NCBI RefSeq assembly: GCF_004342725.1
Contig: NZ_SMCP01000010.1
Span: forward strand, 1-64,000
Reading direction: 5' to 3'
DNA from: Testudinibacter aquarius
Lineage (GTDB): Bacteria > Pseudomonadota > Gammaproteobacteria > Enterobacterales > Pasteurellaceae
Length of the DNA stretch: 64,000 bases
Part shown: in pieces, positions 36,744 through 47,250 of the stretch
Position numbering within the stretch: position 1 is the stretch's first letter
How the letters are laid out: the number at the start of each line of letters is the position of its first letter
Notes under the pieces: generated by a model
Told to the model about the DNA's origin: nothing
Database searches by the model: none
What the model saw: the letters and a program-made list of their open reading frames with translations, nothing else
Position numbers and translations under genes: made by a program

Positions 36744-37877
36744 ATGTTAGCCCAATCTTCAATTCATGCGCCTTTTGCCCGTGCGGTGCTCGACTGGTAT
36801 CGCCGATACGGACGCAAAGATTTACCGTGGCAGCGCAATAAAACATTATACCGAGTCTGGTTATCGGAAGTGATGTTGCAGCAAACCCAGGTCGCTACTG
36901 TCATTCCCTATTTTGAACGGTTTATCACGACGTTCCCGACAGTGACGGCGCTGGCGCAGGCGCCGATTGACGAGGTGTTGCACCTGTGGACCGGATTGGG
37001 CTATTACGCCAGAGCCAGAAATCTACACAAAGCGGCGCAGCTGATCCGCGATCAAGATAACGGGCAATTTCCGACTGAGTTTGAACAGGTCTTGGCGTTG
37101 CCGGGCGTGGGCAGAAGCACAGCAGGGGCGATTTTATCCTCCGTATTAAATGCCCCCTATCCGATTTTGGATGGCAATGTGAAGCGGGTATTGGCGCGCT
37201 ATTTTGCGGTTGACGGTTGGAGCGGTGATAAAAAGGTCAGTGATCAGTTGTGGCGGCACAGCGAACAGGTTACACCAAACCAACAAGTTGCCGATTTTAA
37301 TCAGGCAATGATGGATCTTGGTGCAATGATTTGCACTCGCAGTAAACCCAAGTGCGGTCTATGCCCGTTGCAAAGCGAGTGTCAGGCGAATCAGCAACAG
37401 AATTGGCAGGATTATCCCGGGAAAAAAGTTAAGAAAGCGCTGCCGGAAAAGCAGGCTTACTTTTTGATTTTGGTAGACGGCGAGCAAGTGTTGCTGCAAC
37501 GGCGCCCGCCGCAAGGACTGTGGGGCGGTTTGTATTGCTTCCCGCAGTTCGACAGCAAAACCGCACTTTTGGATTATTTACAGCAGTATAATATTGAACA
37601 GTATCAACAGTGGGTGGCATTTCGACATACCTTCAGCCATTTTCATCTGGATATTGTGCCGGTGTATGCAGAAAAAAGCCTGAACAGCAGTCAAAAGTGC
37701 GGTCAGCCGCAACATTTTGCAGAAAAAGTGGCGGAAATCAGCGTGGAGTATGGTGCGGAGATACCCGAACCACACAATTATTGGTATAATTTTCAAACAC
37801 CGCCCAAAATTGGGTTGGCGACGCCAATGAAAAATTTATTATTACAATTACAGACAATGCAACCAAAGCAGCATTAG
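36744..37877 (+). CDS. mutY: Adenine DNA glycosylase
   Basis: A 377-residue repair enzyme removing adenine opposite 8-oxoguanine. The N-terminal HhH-GPD domain has [28 protein letters not shown] (catalytic Glu), [13 protein letters not shown] (helix-hairpin-helix) and [11 protein letters not shown] (catalytic Asp nearby). The [4Fe-4S] loop is [17 protein letters not shown]. The C-terminal NUDIX-like domain has [18 protein letters not shown] and [11 protein letters not shown] start at the ATG at 36744 because the ten upstream codons lie in an uptake signal and lack similarity. First of mutY-yggX-mltC. Confidence 0.95.
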   Translation: MLAQSSIHAPFARAVLDWYRRYGRKDLPWQRNKTLYRVWLSEVMLQQTQVATVIPYFERFITTFPTVTALAQAPIDEVLHLWTGLGYYARARNLHKAAQLIRDQDNGQFPTEFEQVLALPGVGRSTAGAILSSVLNAPYPILDGNVKRVLARYFAVDGWSGDKKVSDQLWRHSEQVTPNQQVADFNQAMMDLGAMICTRSKPKCGLCPLQSECQANQQQNWQDYPGKKVKKALPEKQAYFLILVDGEQVLLQRRPPQGLWGGLYCFPQFDSKTALLDYLQQYNIEQYQQWVAFRHTFSHFHLDIVPVYAEKSLNSSQKCGQPQHFAEKVAEISVEYGAEIPEPHNYWYNFQTPPKIGLATPMKNLLLQLQTMQPKQH

Positions 37878-37916
37878 TCTGTCTAATAAACGATTTAACG
37901 TAAAAAGGACTAGCAA

Positions 37917-38189
37917 ATGGCACGAACAGTTTATTGTGAATATTTAAAGCAGCAAGCCGACGGACTGGATTTTCAACTTTATCCGGGCGAGCTGGGCAAG
38001 CGTATTTTTGATTCGATCAGCAAACAGGCTTGGGGCGAATGGATGAAAAAGCAGACCATGCTGGTGAACGAGAAAAAACTGAATATGATGAATGCCGAAC
38101 ATCGCCAATTGTTGGAGCAGGAAATGGTCAATTTTCTGTTTGAGGGCAAAGAGATTCATATCGAAGGTTATGTTCCGCCAAGCCAATAA
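37917..38189 (+). CDS. yggX: Probable Fe(II)-trafficking protein YggX
   Basis: A 90-residue small protein that protects Fe-S proteins from oxidative damage in enterics. It begins [31 protein letters not shown] (with the conserved Cys7), then W..W block [22 protein letters not shown], and ends [12 protein letters not shown]. Located between mutY and mltC, the standard order. Confidence 0.95.
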   Translation: MARTVYCEYLKQQADGLDFQLYPGELGKRIFDSISKQAWGEWMKKQTMLVNEKKLNMMNAEHRQLLEQEMVNFLFEGKEIHIEGYVPPSQ

Positions 38190-38214
38190 TCAGCACAAAA
38201 GTCAGGGTTTAGCT

Positions 38215-39303
38215 ATGAAAAAATATTTACTGGTGCTGCTGATTCCGTTGTTGGTGGCTTGCGGTTCTTCCTCTAAGAAAAGTAATGGGATTGATTATGA
38301 TGATGCGTTTGCCAAAGATCTGCGTGGCTTGGATATTCTGACCGGGCAGTTTTCGCATAACATTGACCGTAAATGGGGTGTGAATGAGCTGCTGGTGGCA
38401 AGTCGTAAGGACTATGTTAAATATACCGACCAATACAATACCCGTAGCCATATCAGCTTTGATGAAGGCAAGATTACAATTGAAACGCAAGGAATGGACG
38501 CCTATCGTTTAAAAAAATCAATCGTGCATACGTTGATGATGGGCTCCGATGCTAACGGCATCGATCTGTTTGCCGACGGCGATGCGCCAATCAGTTCACG
38601 TCCGTTTTTAGCCGGGCAGGTGGTTGATCACCGTGGTGCGACGATTAATAATTTGGATAGCGCTAATCAATTTGCCAATTATTTGCTGCAAAACAGTTTG
38701 CAAACCCGCCGTTTGGGCAACGGACAGCTGGTAGAATACGTTACGATTCCGATGATTGCCAACCATGTTAATGTGCGGGCGCAAAAATATGTGCCTTTTG
38801 TGCGTCGTGCAGCACGTCATTATAATATTGATGAAAGCTTGATTTTGGCGATCATGCAAACAGAATCCAGCTTTAACCCTTATGCCATTAGTTATGCCAA
38901 TGCAATGGGCTTAATGCAGGTAGTGCCGCACACTGCTGGGCGTGATGTGTTTAAAATTGTGAAAAACCGAGAGGGGCAGCCTAATAAAGAGTATTTGTTT
39001 GATCCGCACCAAAATATTGATGCGGGAGTTGCTTATTTATCAATTCTGCAAAACAGCTATTTGGCAGGTATCAACGATCCGTCTTCCAAACGTTATGCGA
39101 TGATTTCAGCCTATAACAGTGGCGCCGGAGCGGTGTTGCGCGTGTTTGATCAGGATAAAAATGTTGCAGTCAGTAAGATTAACAGCTTACTTCCTGAGCA
39201 AGTGTACCGCACTTTGACTACCAAACATCCGTCTTCACAGGCAAGAAACTATCTGGTGAAGGTTGATTCGGCACAGAAAAAATATCGGGTGCGAGCGAAT
39301 TAA
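38215..39303 (+). CDS. mltC: Membrane-bound lytic murein transglycosylase C
   Basis: A 362-residue outer-membrane lipoprotein that cleaves peptidoglycan to 1,6-anhydro muropeptides. The signal peptide ends LLVAC (lipobox). The C-terminal lysozyme-like SLT domain has the catalytic Glu in [30 protein letters not shown] and [16 protein letters not shown] chose the ATG at 38215. The longer frame overlaps yggX and has no lipobox at the start. Third of the mutY-yggX-mltC set. Confidence 0.94.
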   Translation: MKKYLLVLLIPLLVACGSSSKKSNGIDYDDAFAKDLRGLDILTGQFSHNIDRKWGVNELLVASRKDYVKYTDQYNTRSHISFDEGKITIETQGMDAYRLKKSIVHTLMMGSDANGIDLFADGDAPISSRPFLAGQVVDHRGATINNLDSANQFANYLLQNSLQTRRLGNGQLVEYVTIPMIANHVNVRAQKYVPFVRRAARHYNIDESLILAIMQTESSFNPYAISYANAMGLMQVVPHTAGRDVFKIVKNREGQPNKEYLFDPHQNIDAGVAYLSILQNSYLAGINDPSSKRYAMISAYNSGAGAVLRVFDQDKNVAVSKINSLLPEQVYRTLTTKHPSSQARNYLVKVDSAQKKYRVRAN

Positions 39304-39388
39304 TAAACAATTTTCGGATTAAAAACAGACGCTTTGCACATAAAGCGTGCAAACGAGTGGAGCAATGAAAGTTTTTTTAAAATAGAGG

Positions 39389-39419
39389 TTGACTTAAAAC
39401 TCAAAAAAACGTTTAATAC
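39389..39419 (+). promoter_or_regulatory. Promoter of the tRNA-Phe/tRNA-Asn unit
   Basis: TTGACT (39389-39394), 17-bp A-rich spacer, TTTAAT (39412-39417), with the overlapping TAATAC (39414-39419) as an alternative -10. The first tRNA starts 17 bp downstream. Confidence 0.7.
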
Positions 39420-39435
39420 GCACCACTGATGAGTT

Positions 39436-39511
39436 GCCTCGATAGCTCAGTCGGTAGAGCAGGGGATTGAAAATCCCCGTGTCGGTGGTTCGATTCCGCC
39501 TCGAGGCACCA
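39436..39511 (+). tRNA. tRNA-Phe (anticodon GAA)
   Basis: 76 nt with acceptor GCCTCGA/TCGAGGC, D-loop AGCTCAGTCGGTAGAGC, anticodon loop TTGAAAA (GAA), T-loop GGTTCGATTCC, discriminator A, encoded CCA. Followed four bases later by tRNA-Asn. Confidence 0.97.
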
Positions 39512-39515
39512 CTTT

Positions 39516-39591
39516 TCCTCCTTAGTTCAGTCGGTAGAACGGCGGACTGTTAATCCGTATGTCGCTGGTTCAAGTCCAGCAGGAGGAGCCA
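39516..39591 (+). tRNA. tRNA-Asn (anticodon GTT)
   Basis: 76 nt with acceptor TCCTCCT/AGGAGGA, D-loop AGTTCAGTCGGTAGAAC, anticodon loop CTGTTAA (GTT), T-loop GGTTCAAGTCC, discriminator G, encoded CCA. Co-transcribed with tRNA-Phe. Confidence 0.97.
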
Positions 39592-39598
39592 TTTTTAT

Positions 39599-39629
39599 AA
39601 CCCGTTGAGTTTACTCAGCGGGTTTTTTG
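39599..39629 (+). terminator. Terminator of the tRNA-Phe/Asn unit
   Basis: AACCCGTTGAG (39599-39609) pairs with CTCAGCGGGTT (39614-39624; one G-T pair), followed by TTTTTG. Confidence 0.9.
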
Positions 39630-39719
39630 TTGTCTGAATTTAGGTGTTAAAAAAACCGCATTTTGAAAGTGCGGTTTTTTGAAAGTGCGGTTTGCACGCA
39701 GAAAAATTCTGCTTCGTTA

Positions 39720-40322
39720 TTAATTGCTCAATCCCAACAAGGCATTGCTGATTTCATTGTCGTTATAGAACTTGGTCACGACATCTTGGAACGATTTGTT
39801 GATGATTTTTTGAATGCCTTCATTATTTACACCAAATACCCCCTCTTGCGAGTTGGTGGCGCCGAAGCTTTTCGAGAAGGTGCCTTTCGAGCCTTGCACT
39901 TCGACCACAATATTCACTTTGCTGTCAATTTTATATTTCAGATTGCCTTCTGTTACTTGTGCATTGAAGTCAGTGATTCTGACCACTATGTTGCTGTTTG
40001 AGTTGACACCACTGGCAATCCGAAATCCTTTGCTGTTTAAGCCTTGCTGTATTACTTGTTGAAACAGTTGTGACACTTCAGGACTTGAGGTTAAATGCTT
40101 CATGCTGCCTCTTTCAGTATAACTGGCAATGGTAGCCGTGTTGCGCTGATCTTGGCTGACAACGTTGACAACAACCCGCTGATTGGCAGTATTAAATTGT
40201 GCGGTGGGTGCCGGTGGCGTAAATGTCAATACATTGTTGCTTTGGGTTTGACAGCCGGTCAGTAATACCGCACTGCCTAAAAGTAAGGCATATGAAAAAG
40301 TTTTTAATGAGGTTTGTTTCAT
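39720..40322 (-). CDS. yajG: YajG family lipoprotein
   Basis: A 200-residue lipoprotein with signal peptide ending LLTGC. The mature part has QRVVVNVVSQDQRN, NIVVRITDFNAQVTEGNLKYKI and FSKSFGATNSQEGVFGVNNEGIQKIINKSF, which match the YajG (UPF0194-like lipoprotein) family of unknown function. It sits divergently beside bolA as in E. coli and H. influenzae. AAGGAGA precedes the ATG, and a MITE-like element begins 31 bp upstream. Confidence 0.85.
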   Translation of the reverse strand: MKQTSLKTFSYALLLGSAVLLTGCQTQSNNVLTFTPPAPTAQFNTANQRVVVNVVSQDQRNTATIASYTERGSMKHLTSSPEVSQLFQQVIQQGLNSKGFRIASGVNSNSNIVVRITDFNAQVTEGNLKYKIDSKVNIVVEVQGSKGTFSKSFGATNSQEGVFGVNNEGIQKIINKSFQDVVTKFYNDNEISNALLGLSN

Positions 40323-40333
40323 TTTATCTCCTT

Positions 40334-40360
40334 AGGGTCTGTAGGGTCTGTAGGGTCTGT
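40334..40360. repeat. Triple 9-bp repeat at the end of MITE copy 3
   Basis: AGGGTCTGT occurs three times head to tail (40334-40342, 40343-40351, 40352-40360). The last unit is the element's own terminus; the two outer units are extra copies of it. Confidence 0.9.
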
Positions 40361-40631
40361 TGATCTTTGTTTATAATTTGAGCTATAGACTCTTTTTTGC
40401 CACTCTTTTTGCAAATAAATAAGGCAAAAGTCGTGAAGTTTAGTGATTCTAAACGAACGGCTTTTAACGCCGTAGTGGCGAAAAAGAGTCATAGTCCTGC
40501 GGATTGTGTTTAAAATGAGCACACTCTTCGTTGTAATCCTCATCAATAGTTCCGCTATTGATTTCGGCTTACGCCTAGATTGTGCTCATTTTAAACGACA
40601 ACTCAAAATATAAACAAAGATCAATAGACCC
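40353..40631. mobile_element. MITE-like element, copy 3 (between yajG and bolA)
   Basis: 279 bp, inverted relative to copies 1 and 2. The left end is GGGTCTGTTGATCTTTGTTT and the right end its complement with one change (ATAGACCC). Internal arms AGAGTCATAGTCCTGCGGA, TGTTTAAAATGAGCACAC and GTGCTCATTTTAAAC match the other copies in reverse order. The flanks are TTA before and TAA after, which gives a clean TA direct repeat if the extra end units are discounted. Confidence 0.88.
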
Positions 40632-40740
40632 TAAAATATCTGAGGGTTATTGTTGCAAACTAACGCAACAAAGTATAGCGTTAGACCGCAAAATCGCTAT
40701 TTTATTCACATTATTGTTTTATTTGAACATGGGAGTTTTT

Positions 40741-41046
40741 ATGGATCAGCAACAGATTACCGCACTTTTGCAACAGGCATTGCAGCCTAGCTATCTAGAG
40801 GTGGTTAATGAAAGTCATATGCACGCTTCCGGCAAAGGGGCGAATTCGCATTTTAAAGTGATTGTGGTCACTGCGGCATTTAGTGGTTTGCGGGCGGTGG
40901 TACGCCATCAAAAAATCTATCAGCTCATCCAACCACAAGACAACGCCATTCATGCTCTGGCAATTCATGCCTATGACGAAACCGAATGGCAAGAAAAACA
41001 GCAGCAAGTCTTGGCATCACCGAATTGTATGGGGCATGGCGATTAA
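40741..41046 (+). CDS. bolA: BolA family protein
   Basis: A 101-residue BolA-type protein linked to iron-sulfur/glutaredoxin function and cell-shape control in other bacteria. The BolA core VVNESHMHASGKGANSHFKVIVV holds the conserved His/Ser region, followed by FSGLRAVVRHQKIYQLI and IHALAIHAYDETEW. I start at the ATG at 40741 (MDQQQITALL). A longer frame runs back into the MITE end and is not credible. Divergent from yajG. Confidence 0.92.
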   Translation: MDQQQITALLQQALQPSYLEVVNESHMHASGKGANSHFKVIVVTAAFSGLRAVVRHQKIYQLIQPQDNAIHALAIHAYDETEWQEKQQQVLASPNCMGHGD

Positions 41047-41412
41047 CTCCTTGTAGTTATTTCGTAACACTGTGATAACAAATTTAGTAAAATAATGGAC
41101 TCAGATCAAAAAAAGTCGTGGTTAAAGTGGAATTATAGGGGGTGAATTGGTTACAATAAGCCGTTTCTATTATCAAAAATTTAACCACTCGAGACAGCTT
41201 GTTTTGTGAATGTAAGGATCAAATACAGCTTTTCGGGGGAACCAGAATTTGAGTTTTAACTTTTATGTTTGAGCGGTAAGTATTTATCGGCGATCTTCAT
41301 TGCGATACGGTAAAACTTTTTCGCCATTCATTGCTCAAAACGAGGCTGTTGCCAGCGATGATCTTGCGGTAGCAGTCGTGATGTAAACCTAACTAAAAGT
41401 AGTGCTAACAAT
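41047..41412 (+). promoter_or_regulatory. Long leader/promoter region before nqrA
   Basis: 366 bp without a gene between bolA and nqrA. TTTGAGC (41268-41274) and GCTCAAA (41333-41339) enclose a 58-base region and could form a structured leader. I see no clear terminator after bolA and no confident -35/-10 pair, and the ribosome site before nqrA is weak. Confidence 0.4.
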
Positions 41413-42753
41413 ATGATTACAATTAAGAAAGGCTTGGATCTTCCAATTTCAGGGAAGCCGGCACAGGTAATCCAGAATGGCCCTGCCATTACTGACGTTG
41501 CGGTGCTTGGCGAAGATTATGTGGGTATGCGTCCGTCTATGAGTGTCCGCGAAGGGGATGTTGTCAAGAAAGGTCAGGTGCTTTTCTCTGATAAGAAAAA
41601 CCCGGGTGTGGTATTTACCGCACCGGCAAGCGGCACTGTGACGGCAATTAATCGTGGCGCTAAGCGTGTATTACAATCGGTGGTGATTCGCATTGAAGGA
41701 AATGAACAAATTACCTTTGACCGCTATGAGCCTCAGCAACTGTCGTCGTTAAGTGACGAACAGGTTCGTCAAAATTTACTGCAATCAGGTCTGTGGACCG
41801 CACTTCGTATGCGTCCGTTCAGCAAAACGCCTGCAGCTGATAGCATCCCGGCAGCTATTTTTGTCAACGCCATGGACAGTAACCCATTGGCAGCTGATCC
41901 AACAGTGATTATTCAAGAAAATCAGCAAGCATTTCAAGATGGCTTGTTGGTGTTGAGTCGTTTGAATAGCAACAAGCTGTATCTGTGCAAAGCGGCGGGT
42001 TCATCGATTAATACACCACAAATCGAGAAGCTGCAAACCGAAGAGTTTGCCGGCCCGCATCCTGCCGGATTAAGTGGTACACATATTCACTTTTTAGATC
42101 CGGTCAGTGCTACCAAATCGGTATGGTATTTGAATTATCAAGATGTGATTGCAATCGGTAAATTGTTTACCACCGGAGAATTGTATGTGGAACGAGTGGT
42201 TGCGCTAGCTGGACCACAAGTGAACAATCCGACATTGTTACGCACTCGTTTGGGCGCCAATCTTTCACAATTAACAGCCAACAAATTAAAAGACGGTGAA
42301 AACCGTGTAATTTCCGGTTCAGTACTGAGTGGTACTACTGCGGTTGGTCCGCATGACTATTTGGGACGTTATGCGTTACAAGTTTCGGTGATTGCCGAAG
42401 GGCGTGAAAAAGAGTTCTTAGGCTGGATCATGCCGGGTGCAGATAAATTCTCGGTTACTCGTACCGTATTGGGGCATTTCGGTAGCAAACTGTTTAATTT
42501 TACCTCAGCTCTTCATGGTGGACATCGTGCGATGGTGCCGATCGGCTCATACGAGCGAGTTGTACCGCTGGATATTATCCCAACCCTGCTGCTGCGTGAT
42601 TTGAGTGCGGGTGACACCGATAGTGCTCAAGCCTTGGGTTGTTTGGAGCTTGATGAAGAGGATTTGGCACTTTGCACCTTTGTCTGTCCGGGCAAAAATG
42701 AATATGGTCCAATCTTGCGTGCTGCGCTAGATAAGATCGAGAAGGAAGGTTAA
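41413..42753 (+). CDS. nqrA: Na+-translocating NADH:quinone reductase subunit A
   Basis: A 446-residue cytoplasmic subunit of the Na+-NQR respiratory complex, which couples NADH oxidation by ubiquinone to Na+ export. It begins [18 protein letters not shown], with [46 protein letters not shown] and RRVLQSVV-like [13 protein letters not shown]. The C-terminal [14 protein letters not shown] is typical. First gene of a continuous nqrABCDEF-apbE-nqrM unit with 2-20 bp gaps. Confidence 0.97.
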   Translation: MITIKKGLDLPISGKPAQVIQNGPAITDVAVLGEDYVGMRPSMSVREGDVVKKGQVLFSDKKNPGVVFTAPASGTVTAINRGAKRVLQSVVIRIEGNEQITFDRYEPQQLSSLSDEQVRQNLLQSGLWTALRMRPFSKTPAADSIPAAIFVNAMDSNPLAADPTVIIQENQQAFQDGLLVLSRLNSNKLYLCKAAGSSINTPQIEKLQTEEFAGPHPAGLSGTHIHFLDPVSATKSVWYLNYQDVIAIGKLFTTGELYVERVVALAGPQVNNPTLLRTRLGANLSQLTANKLKDGENRVISGSVLSGTTAVGPHDYLGRYALQVSVIAEGREKEFLGWIMPGADKFSVTRTVLGHFGSKLFNFTSALHGGHRAMVPIGSYERVVPLDIIPTLLLRDLSAGDTDSAQALGCLELDEEDLALCTFVCPGKNEYGPILRAALDKIEKEG

Positions 42754-42755
42754 AA

Positions 42756-44006
42756 ATGGGCTTAAAACATTTTTTAGAGAAAATCGAACCTGCATTTTTG
42801 CCGGGCGGAAAATATGAAAAATGGTATGCGTTGTATGAAGCCACCGCAACATTTTTATACACACCGGGTACAGTAACCCACAAGTCTTCGCACGTCCGTG
42901 ATGCGATCGACTCAAAACGGATGATGGTATTGGTTTGGTTAGCACTGTTTCCTGCAATGTTTTACGGCATGTATAACGTCGGTGCGCAATCGTTGTTGGC
43001 ATTAGGCAGCTTGGCATCACCAGATGTTTTTGCGCAAAATGTCGCACAAAATATTGCCAATGATTGGCATTTTGCGCTAGCTGATATGTTCGGTATTTTG
43101 TCGCAAAGTGCGGGAGTAATAGCGAAAATTGTATTGGGCGCTATTTTCTTTTTACCAATCTATGCAGTCATTTTTGCAGTAGGTGGTTTCTGGGAAGTGC
43201 TGTTCGCTACCATTCGTCGCCATGAAATTAATGAAGGTTTCTTTGTCACCTCAATTTTATTAGCACTTATTGTTCCACCAACGCTACCGTTATGGCAAGC
43301 CGCCTTGGCAGCTACATTCGGGGTTGTTGTTGCTAAAGAAGTGTTTGGCGGTGTGGGTAAAAACTTTATGAACCCAGCGTTAGCGGGACGGGCTTTCCTG
43401 TTCTTTGCTTATCCGGGACAAATTTCCGGGGATACAGTTTGGGTGGCCGCGGACGGATTTTCTGGTGCAACCGCACTTTCACAGTGGGCAACCGGTGGTG
43501 AAGCAGGTCTGAAACATGTGGTTACCGGTCAGCCGATCCAATGGATGGATGCGTTTTTAGGTAATATCCCCGGTTCTATCGGTGAAGTCTCTACCTTGGC
43601 GTTATTGATTGGGGCAGCCATTATTGTTTTTGCCCGCATTGCTTCTTGGCGGATTATTGCCGGGGTAATGATTGGGATGATCGCGATTTCGACGCTATTC
43701 AATCTGATCGGTTCCGAAACTAACCCGCTATTCGCTATGCCTTGGTATTGGCATTTGGTACTGGGTGGTTTTGCTTTAGGGATGCTGTTTATGGCAACTG
43801 ATCCAGTGTCTGCCTCTTTCACCAATAAAGGCAAATGGTGGTACGGTATTTTAATCGGAGCAATGTGCGTCTTGATCCGTGTAGTTAACCCGGCTTACCC
43901 GGAAGGGATGATGTTAGCGATTCTATTTGCTAATTTGTTTGCGCCGTTATTTGACTACTTGGTCGTTCAGGCAAATATCAAACGTAGGAGAGCTCGCAAT
44001 GTTTAA
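42756..44006 (+). CDS. nqrB: Na+-translocating NADH:quinone reductase subunit B
   Basis: A 416-residue integral membrane subunit with about ten helices, carrying covalent FMN and riboflavin and forming the main Na+ path. The flavinylation site is the Thr of [16 protein letters not shown], matching the SGAT motif attached by Apb[21 protein letters not shown] and [14 protein letters not shown] are family blocks. Start is two bases after the nqrA stop. Confidence 0.97.
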   Translation: MGLKHFLEKIEPAFLPGGKYEKWYALYEATATFLYTPGTVTHKSSHVRDAIDSKRMMVLVWLALFPAMFYGMYNVGAQSLLALGSLASPDVFAQNVAQNIANDWHFALADMFGILSQSAGVIAKIVLGAIFFLPIYAVIFAVGGFWEVLFATIRRHEINEGFFVTSILLALIVPPTLPLWQAALAATFGVVVAKEVFGGVGKNFMNPALAGRAFLFFAYPGQISGDTVWVAADGFSGATALSQWATGGEAGLKHVVTGQPIQWMDAFLGNIPGSIGEVSTLALLIGAAIIVFARIASWRIIAGVMIGMIAISTLFNLIGSETNPLFAMPWYWHLVLGGFALGMLFMATDPVSASFTNKGKWWYGILIGAMCVLIRVVNPAYPEGMMLAILFANLFAPLFDYLVVQANIKRRRARNV

Positions 44007-44769
44007 AAAAGACAGTTTTGCAGGCACAATTCTGGTTATCCTTTTGATCAGCTTGGTCTGCTCTATTATTGTTGCTGGCTCGGCAGTGAGCTTAAAACCG
44101 GCACAAGAGAAGCAAAAATTACTGGATAAACAAAAAAATATCCTGAGCGTGGCCGGTTTGTTGAAGCCGGGTATCAATATTAATGAAGTCTATGCAAAAA
44201 ATATTGAACCGCGTCTGGTAGATTTAAATAGCGGTGAATATGCACCGGAACAAGCTGGATTTGATGCAGCTGCTGCGGTTAAAAACCCGCAAGCCAGTAT
44301 TGCGCTACCTGCCGAAGATGACCTTGCTAAAATTCGTCGTCGTGCCAATTTGGCAGAGGTTTATCTAGTCAAAAATGATCAGGGTCATGTTGATAAAATC
44401 GTATTACCGATTTATGGTTCCGGACTGTGGTCAGTGATGTACGGTTTTGTGGCGGTACAACCTGACGGCAATACGATTGACGGTATCACCTATTACCAAC
44501 ACGGTGAAACGCCGGGCTTGGGTGGTGAAATTGAAAATCCAAGCTGGCAAGCCCAATTCCCGGGTAAGAAAATTTATGATGCCCAAGGACAAGAAGCGTT
44601 ATTTGTTGCCAAAGGCGGTTCTGCCAATAAGGAACACGGAATCGATGCGTTATCTGGTGCTACGCTAACGGCGAATGGTGTTGACGCCAGCTTCAAATTC
44701 TGGTTTGGTAAAAACGGTTTCGGTCCGTTCTTGGAAAAATTAAGAACAGGAGTATTAAACAATGGCTGA
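43999..44769 (+). CDS. nqrC: Na+-translocating NADH:quinone reductase subunit C
   Basis: A 256-residue subunit with one N-terminal helix and a periplasmic FMN-binding domain. The FMN attachment Thr lies in [20 protein letters not shown], with [16 protein letters not shown] and [16 protein letters not shown] [18 protein letters not shown] use the ATG at 43999, preceded by AGGAGAG. The start overlaps the nqrB end by eight bases. Flavinylated by ApbE. Confidence 0.96.
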   Translation: MFKKDSFAGTILVILLISLVCSIIVAGSAVSLKPAQEKQKLLDKQKNILSVAGLLKPGININEVYAKNIEPRLVDLNSGEYAPEQAGFDAAAAVKNPQASIALPAEDDLAKIRRRANLAEVYLVKNDQGHVDKIVLPIYGSGLWSVMYGFVAVQPDGNTIDGITYYQHGETPGLGGEIENPSWQAQFPGKKIYDAQGQEALFVAKGGSANKEHGIDALSGATLTANGVDASFKFWFGKNGFGPFLEKLRTGVLNNG

Positions 44770-45391
44770 GTTAAAAGGTAGAAAGGGCTTATTGTTATCC
44801 CCTATCTTGGATAACAACCCGATTGCATTGCAAATCCTCGGGATCTGTTCTGCGTTGGCGGTGACAACCAAGTTGGAAACCGCAGTGGTAATGGCGATTG
44901 CGGTAATATTCGTTACTGCGTTTTCCAGCTTCTTTATTTCTTGCATTCGCAACTTTATTCCGAACAGCGTGCGGATTATTGTGCAAATGGCGATTATTGC
45001 CTCTTTGGTTATCTTAGTTGACCAAATTTTGCGGGCTTACGCTTACGATATTTCCAAGCAGCTCTCGGTATTCGTCGGTTTGATTATCACTAACTGTATC
45101 GTTATGGGACGTGCGGAAGCGTTTGCCATGAAGGAAGGTCCGGTAGACAGTTTTATTGACGGAATCGGTAACGGCTTAGGCTATGGTGCGATTTTAATCG
45201 TGGTAGCATTTTTGCGTGAACTGATTGGATCCGGAAAATTGTTCGGCGTGACAATCATGCAAACCGTGAACAACGGTGGCTGGTATCAGCCGAACGGCCT
45301 GTTCTTGTTGGCGCCAAGTGCATTCTTTATTATCGGTTTCGTTATCTGGTTATTAAGAACCTACAAACCGGAACAAGTGGAGAGTAAATAA
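44762..45391 (+). CDS. nqrD: Na+-translocating NADH:quinone reductase subunit D
   Basis: A 209-residue membrane subunit with six helices. Blocks: [53 protein letters not shown] (shared half-site for the intramembrane Fe-S centre with NqrE) and a C-terminal [18 protein letters not shown]. Overlaps the nqrC stop by eight bases. Homologous to RnfE. Confidence 0.96.
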   Translation: MAELKGRKGLLLSPILDNNPIALQILGICSALAVTTKLETAVVMAIAVIFVTAFSSFFISCIRNFIPNSVRIIVQMAIIASLVILVDQILRAYAYDISKQLSVFVGLIITNCIVMGRAEAFAMKEGPVDSFIDGIGNGLGYGAILIVVAFLRELIGSGKLFGVTIMQTVNNGGWYQPNGLFLLAPSAFFIIGFVIWLLRTYKPEQVESK

Positions 45392-45393
45392 GC

Positions 45394-45990
45394 ATGGAAC
45401 ACTATATCAGTCTTTTTGTGCGTTCGATTTTTATCGAAAACATGGCACTGGCTTTCTTCCTTGGCATGTGTACTTTCCTGGCGGTATCGAAAAAGGTATC
45501 GACAGCTTTTGGTTTGGGCATCGCGGTTATCGTGGTATTGGGTATTGCGGTACCGGCCAATAACGTGGTGTATAACCTAATCTTAAAAGACGGTGCTTTG
45601 GTTGAAGGTGTTGACCTCAGTTTCCTTAACTTTATTACCTTTATCGGAGTGATTGCGGCTTTGGTACAAATTCTGGAAATGATTTTAGATAAATATTTCC
45701 CGGCATTGTATAACGCCTTAGGGATTTTCCTGCCGTTGATCACAGTAAACTGTGCGATTTTCGGTGGCGTGTCCTTCATGGTACAACGTGATTATAATTT
45801 TGCTGAATCCGTGGTTTACGGTATCGGAGCGGGCACTGGCTGGATGTTGGCCATCGTTGCCTTAGCCGGGTTGACCGAAAAAATGAAATATTCCGATGTG
45901 CCAAAAGGTTTACGTGGCTTGGGAATTACATTTATCACGGTCGGCTTGATGGCGCTTGGCTTTATGTCATTCTCCGGCATTCAGTTGTAA
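45394..45990 (+). CDS. nqrE: Na+-translocating NADH:quinone reductase subunit E
   Basis: A 198-residue membrane subunit, inverted-topology partner of NqrD. Begins [33 protein letters not shown] (Cys26 region), then [22 protein letters not shown] (second conserved Cys) and a C-terminal [14 protein letters not shown]. The two cysteines pair with those of NqrD to bind the intramembrane Fe-S centre. Two bases after nqrD. Confidence 0.96.
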   Translation: MEHYISLFVRSIFIENMALAFFLGMCTFLAVSKKVSTAFGLGIAVIVVLGIAVPANNVVYNLILKDGALVEGVDLSFLNFITFIGVIAALVQILEMILDKYFPALYNALGIFLPLITVNCAIFGGVSFMVQRDYNFAESVVYGIGAGTGWMLAIVALAGLTEKMKYSDVPKGLRGLGITFITVGLMALGFMSFSGIQL

Positions 45991-46005
45991 AGAGAGGAAT
46001 AGCAG

Positions 46006-47229
46006 ATGGAAATCATTTTAGGTATCGCAATGTTTACCGTGATCGTGCTGGTATTGGTGGTGTTAATTCTGTTCGCCAAATCCAAACTGGTCAATTCCGG
46101 TGACATTACTATCGGCATCAATGAAGATCCGAGCAAAGCGATTAAACTGCCTGCGGGCGGCAAGTTATTAGGCGCATTGGCGAGCGAAGGTATTTTCCTA
46201 TCTTCTGCTTGCGGCGGCGGCGGCTCTTGCGGTCAATGTAAGGTAAAAGTATTACATGGCGGTGGCGATATTTTACCAACCGAACTTTCCCATATCAGCA
46301 AAAAAGAAGCCAAAGAAGGCTGGCGTTTGGGATGTCAGGTTAACGTCAAAACCGATATGGAAGTGGAAGTCGAGCCGGAAATTTTCGGCGTGAAAAAATG
46401 GGAATGTACCGTTATTTCTAATGACAACAAAGCGACCTTTATCAAAGAGTTGAAATTGGCAATTCCGGAAGGCGAAGAAGTCCCGTTCCGTGCCGGTGGT
46501 TATATTCAGATTGAAGCTGATCCGCATACTGTCAAATACAGCGACTTTGACGTGCCGCAAGAGTATCGTGAAGATTGGGATAAATTCAATTTATTCCGCT
46601 ATGTTTCTAAAGTGGATGAGCCGATCACACGTGCTTACTCAATGGCATCCTATCCGGAAGAGAAAGGGATCATCATGTTGAACGTGCGGATTGCAACGCC
46701 GCCACCAAAACAGCCTGATGCACCTCCGGGACAGATGTCGTCTTATATCTGGTCATTAAAAGCCGGTGATAAAGTCACCATTTCCGGACCGTTTGGTGAA
46801 TTCTTCGCCAAAGAGACCGATGCCGAAATGGTATTTGTCGGTGGCGGTGCCGGTATGGCACCGATGCGTTCGCATATCTTTGATCAGTTAAAACGCTTGA
46901 AATCCAAACGTAAAATGACCTATTGGTATGGCGCCCGTTCCAAACGTGAGATGTTCTATGTGGAAGATTTTGACGGTTTACAAGCGGAAAATGACAACTT
47001 TAAATGGCATGTGGCCTTGTCCGATCCGTTACCGGAAGATAATTGGGACGGCTACACCGGCTTTATCCACAACGTATTGTATGAAAACTATCTGAAAAAC
47101 CACGAAGCACCGGAAGATTGTGAATACTATATGTGCGGACCGCCGATGATGAATGCCGCCGTAATCCGCATGTTGAAAAACTTGGGCGTTGAAGACGAGA
47201 ATATCCTCTTAGACGACTTTGGCGGTTGA
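46006..47229 (+). CDS. nqrF: Na+-translocating NADH:quinone reductase subunit F
   Basis: The NADH-oxidising subunit, 407 residues. One N-terminal helix is followed by a [2Fe-2S] ferredoxin domain ([10 protein letters not shown] with a later Cys in WRLGCQV), an FAD domain with RAYSMASYP, and an NADH domain with [16 protein letters not shown] and [15 protein letters not shown]. It ends in LLDDFGG, the normal C-terminus. Last structural subunit of the complex. Confidence 0.97.
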   Translation: MEIILGIAMFTVIVLVLVVLILFAKSKLVNSGDITIGINEDPSKAIKLPAGGKLLGALASEGIFLSSACGGGGSCGQCKVKVLHGGGDILPTELSHISKKEAKEGWRLGCQVNVKTDMEVEVEPEIFGVKKWECTVISNDNKATFIKELKLAIPEGEEVPFRAGGYIQIEADPHTVKYSDFDVPQEYREDWDKFNLFRYVSKVDEPITRAYSMASYPEEKGIIMLNVRIATPPPKQPDAPPGQMSSYIWSLKAGDKVTISGPFGEFFAKETDAEMVFVGGGAGMAPMRSHIFDQLKRLKSKRKMTYWYGARSKREMFYVEDFDGLQAENDNFKWHVALSDPLPEDNWDGYTGFIHNVLYENYLKNHEAPEDCEYYMCGPPMMNAAVIRMLKNLGVEDENILLDDFGG

Positions 47230-47250
47230 TAACCATTTTGGAATAAAAAA

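Noticed and set aside
40582..40740. N-terminal extension of bolA running back into the MITE
   Set aside because: The extra residues derive from the repeat end and have no BolA similarity. The ATG at 40741 fits the family.
41047..41412. A known riboswitch class before nqrA
   Set aside because: I could not match the leader to any riboswitch consensus I know. Only a weak long-range pairing is visible, so I report it as a leader of unknown structure.
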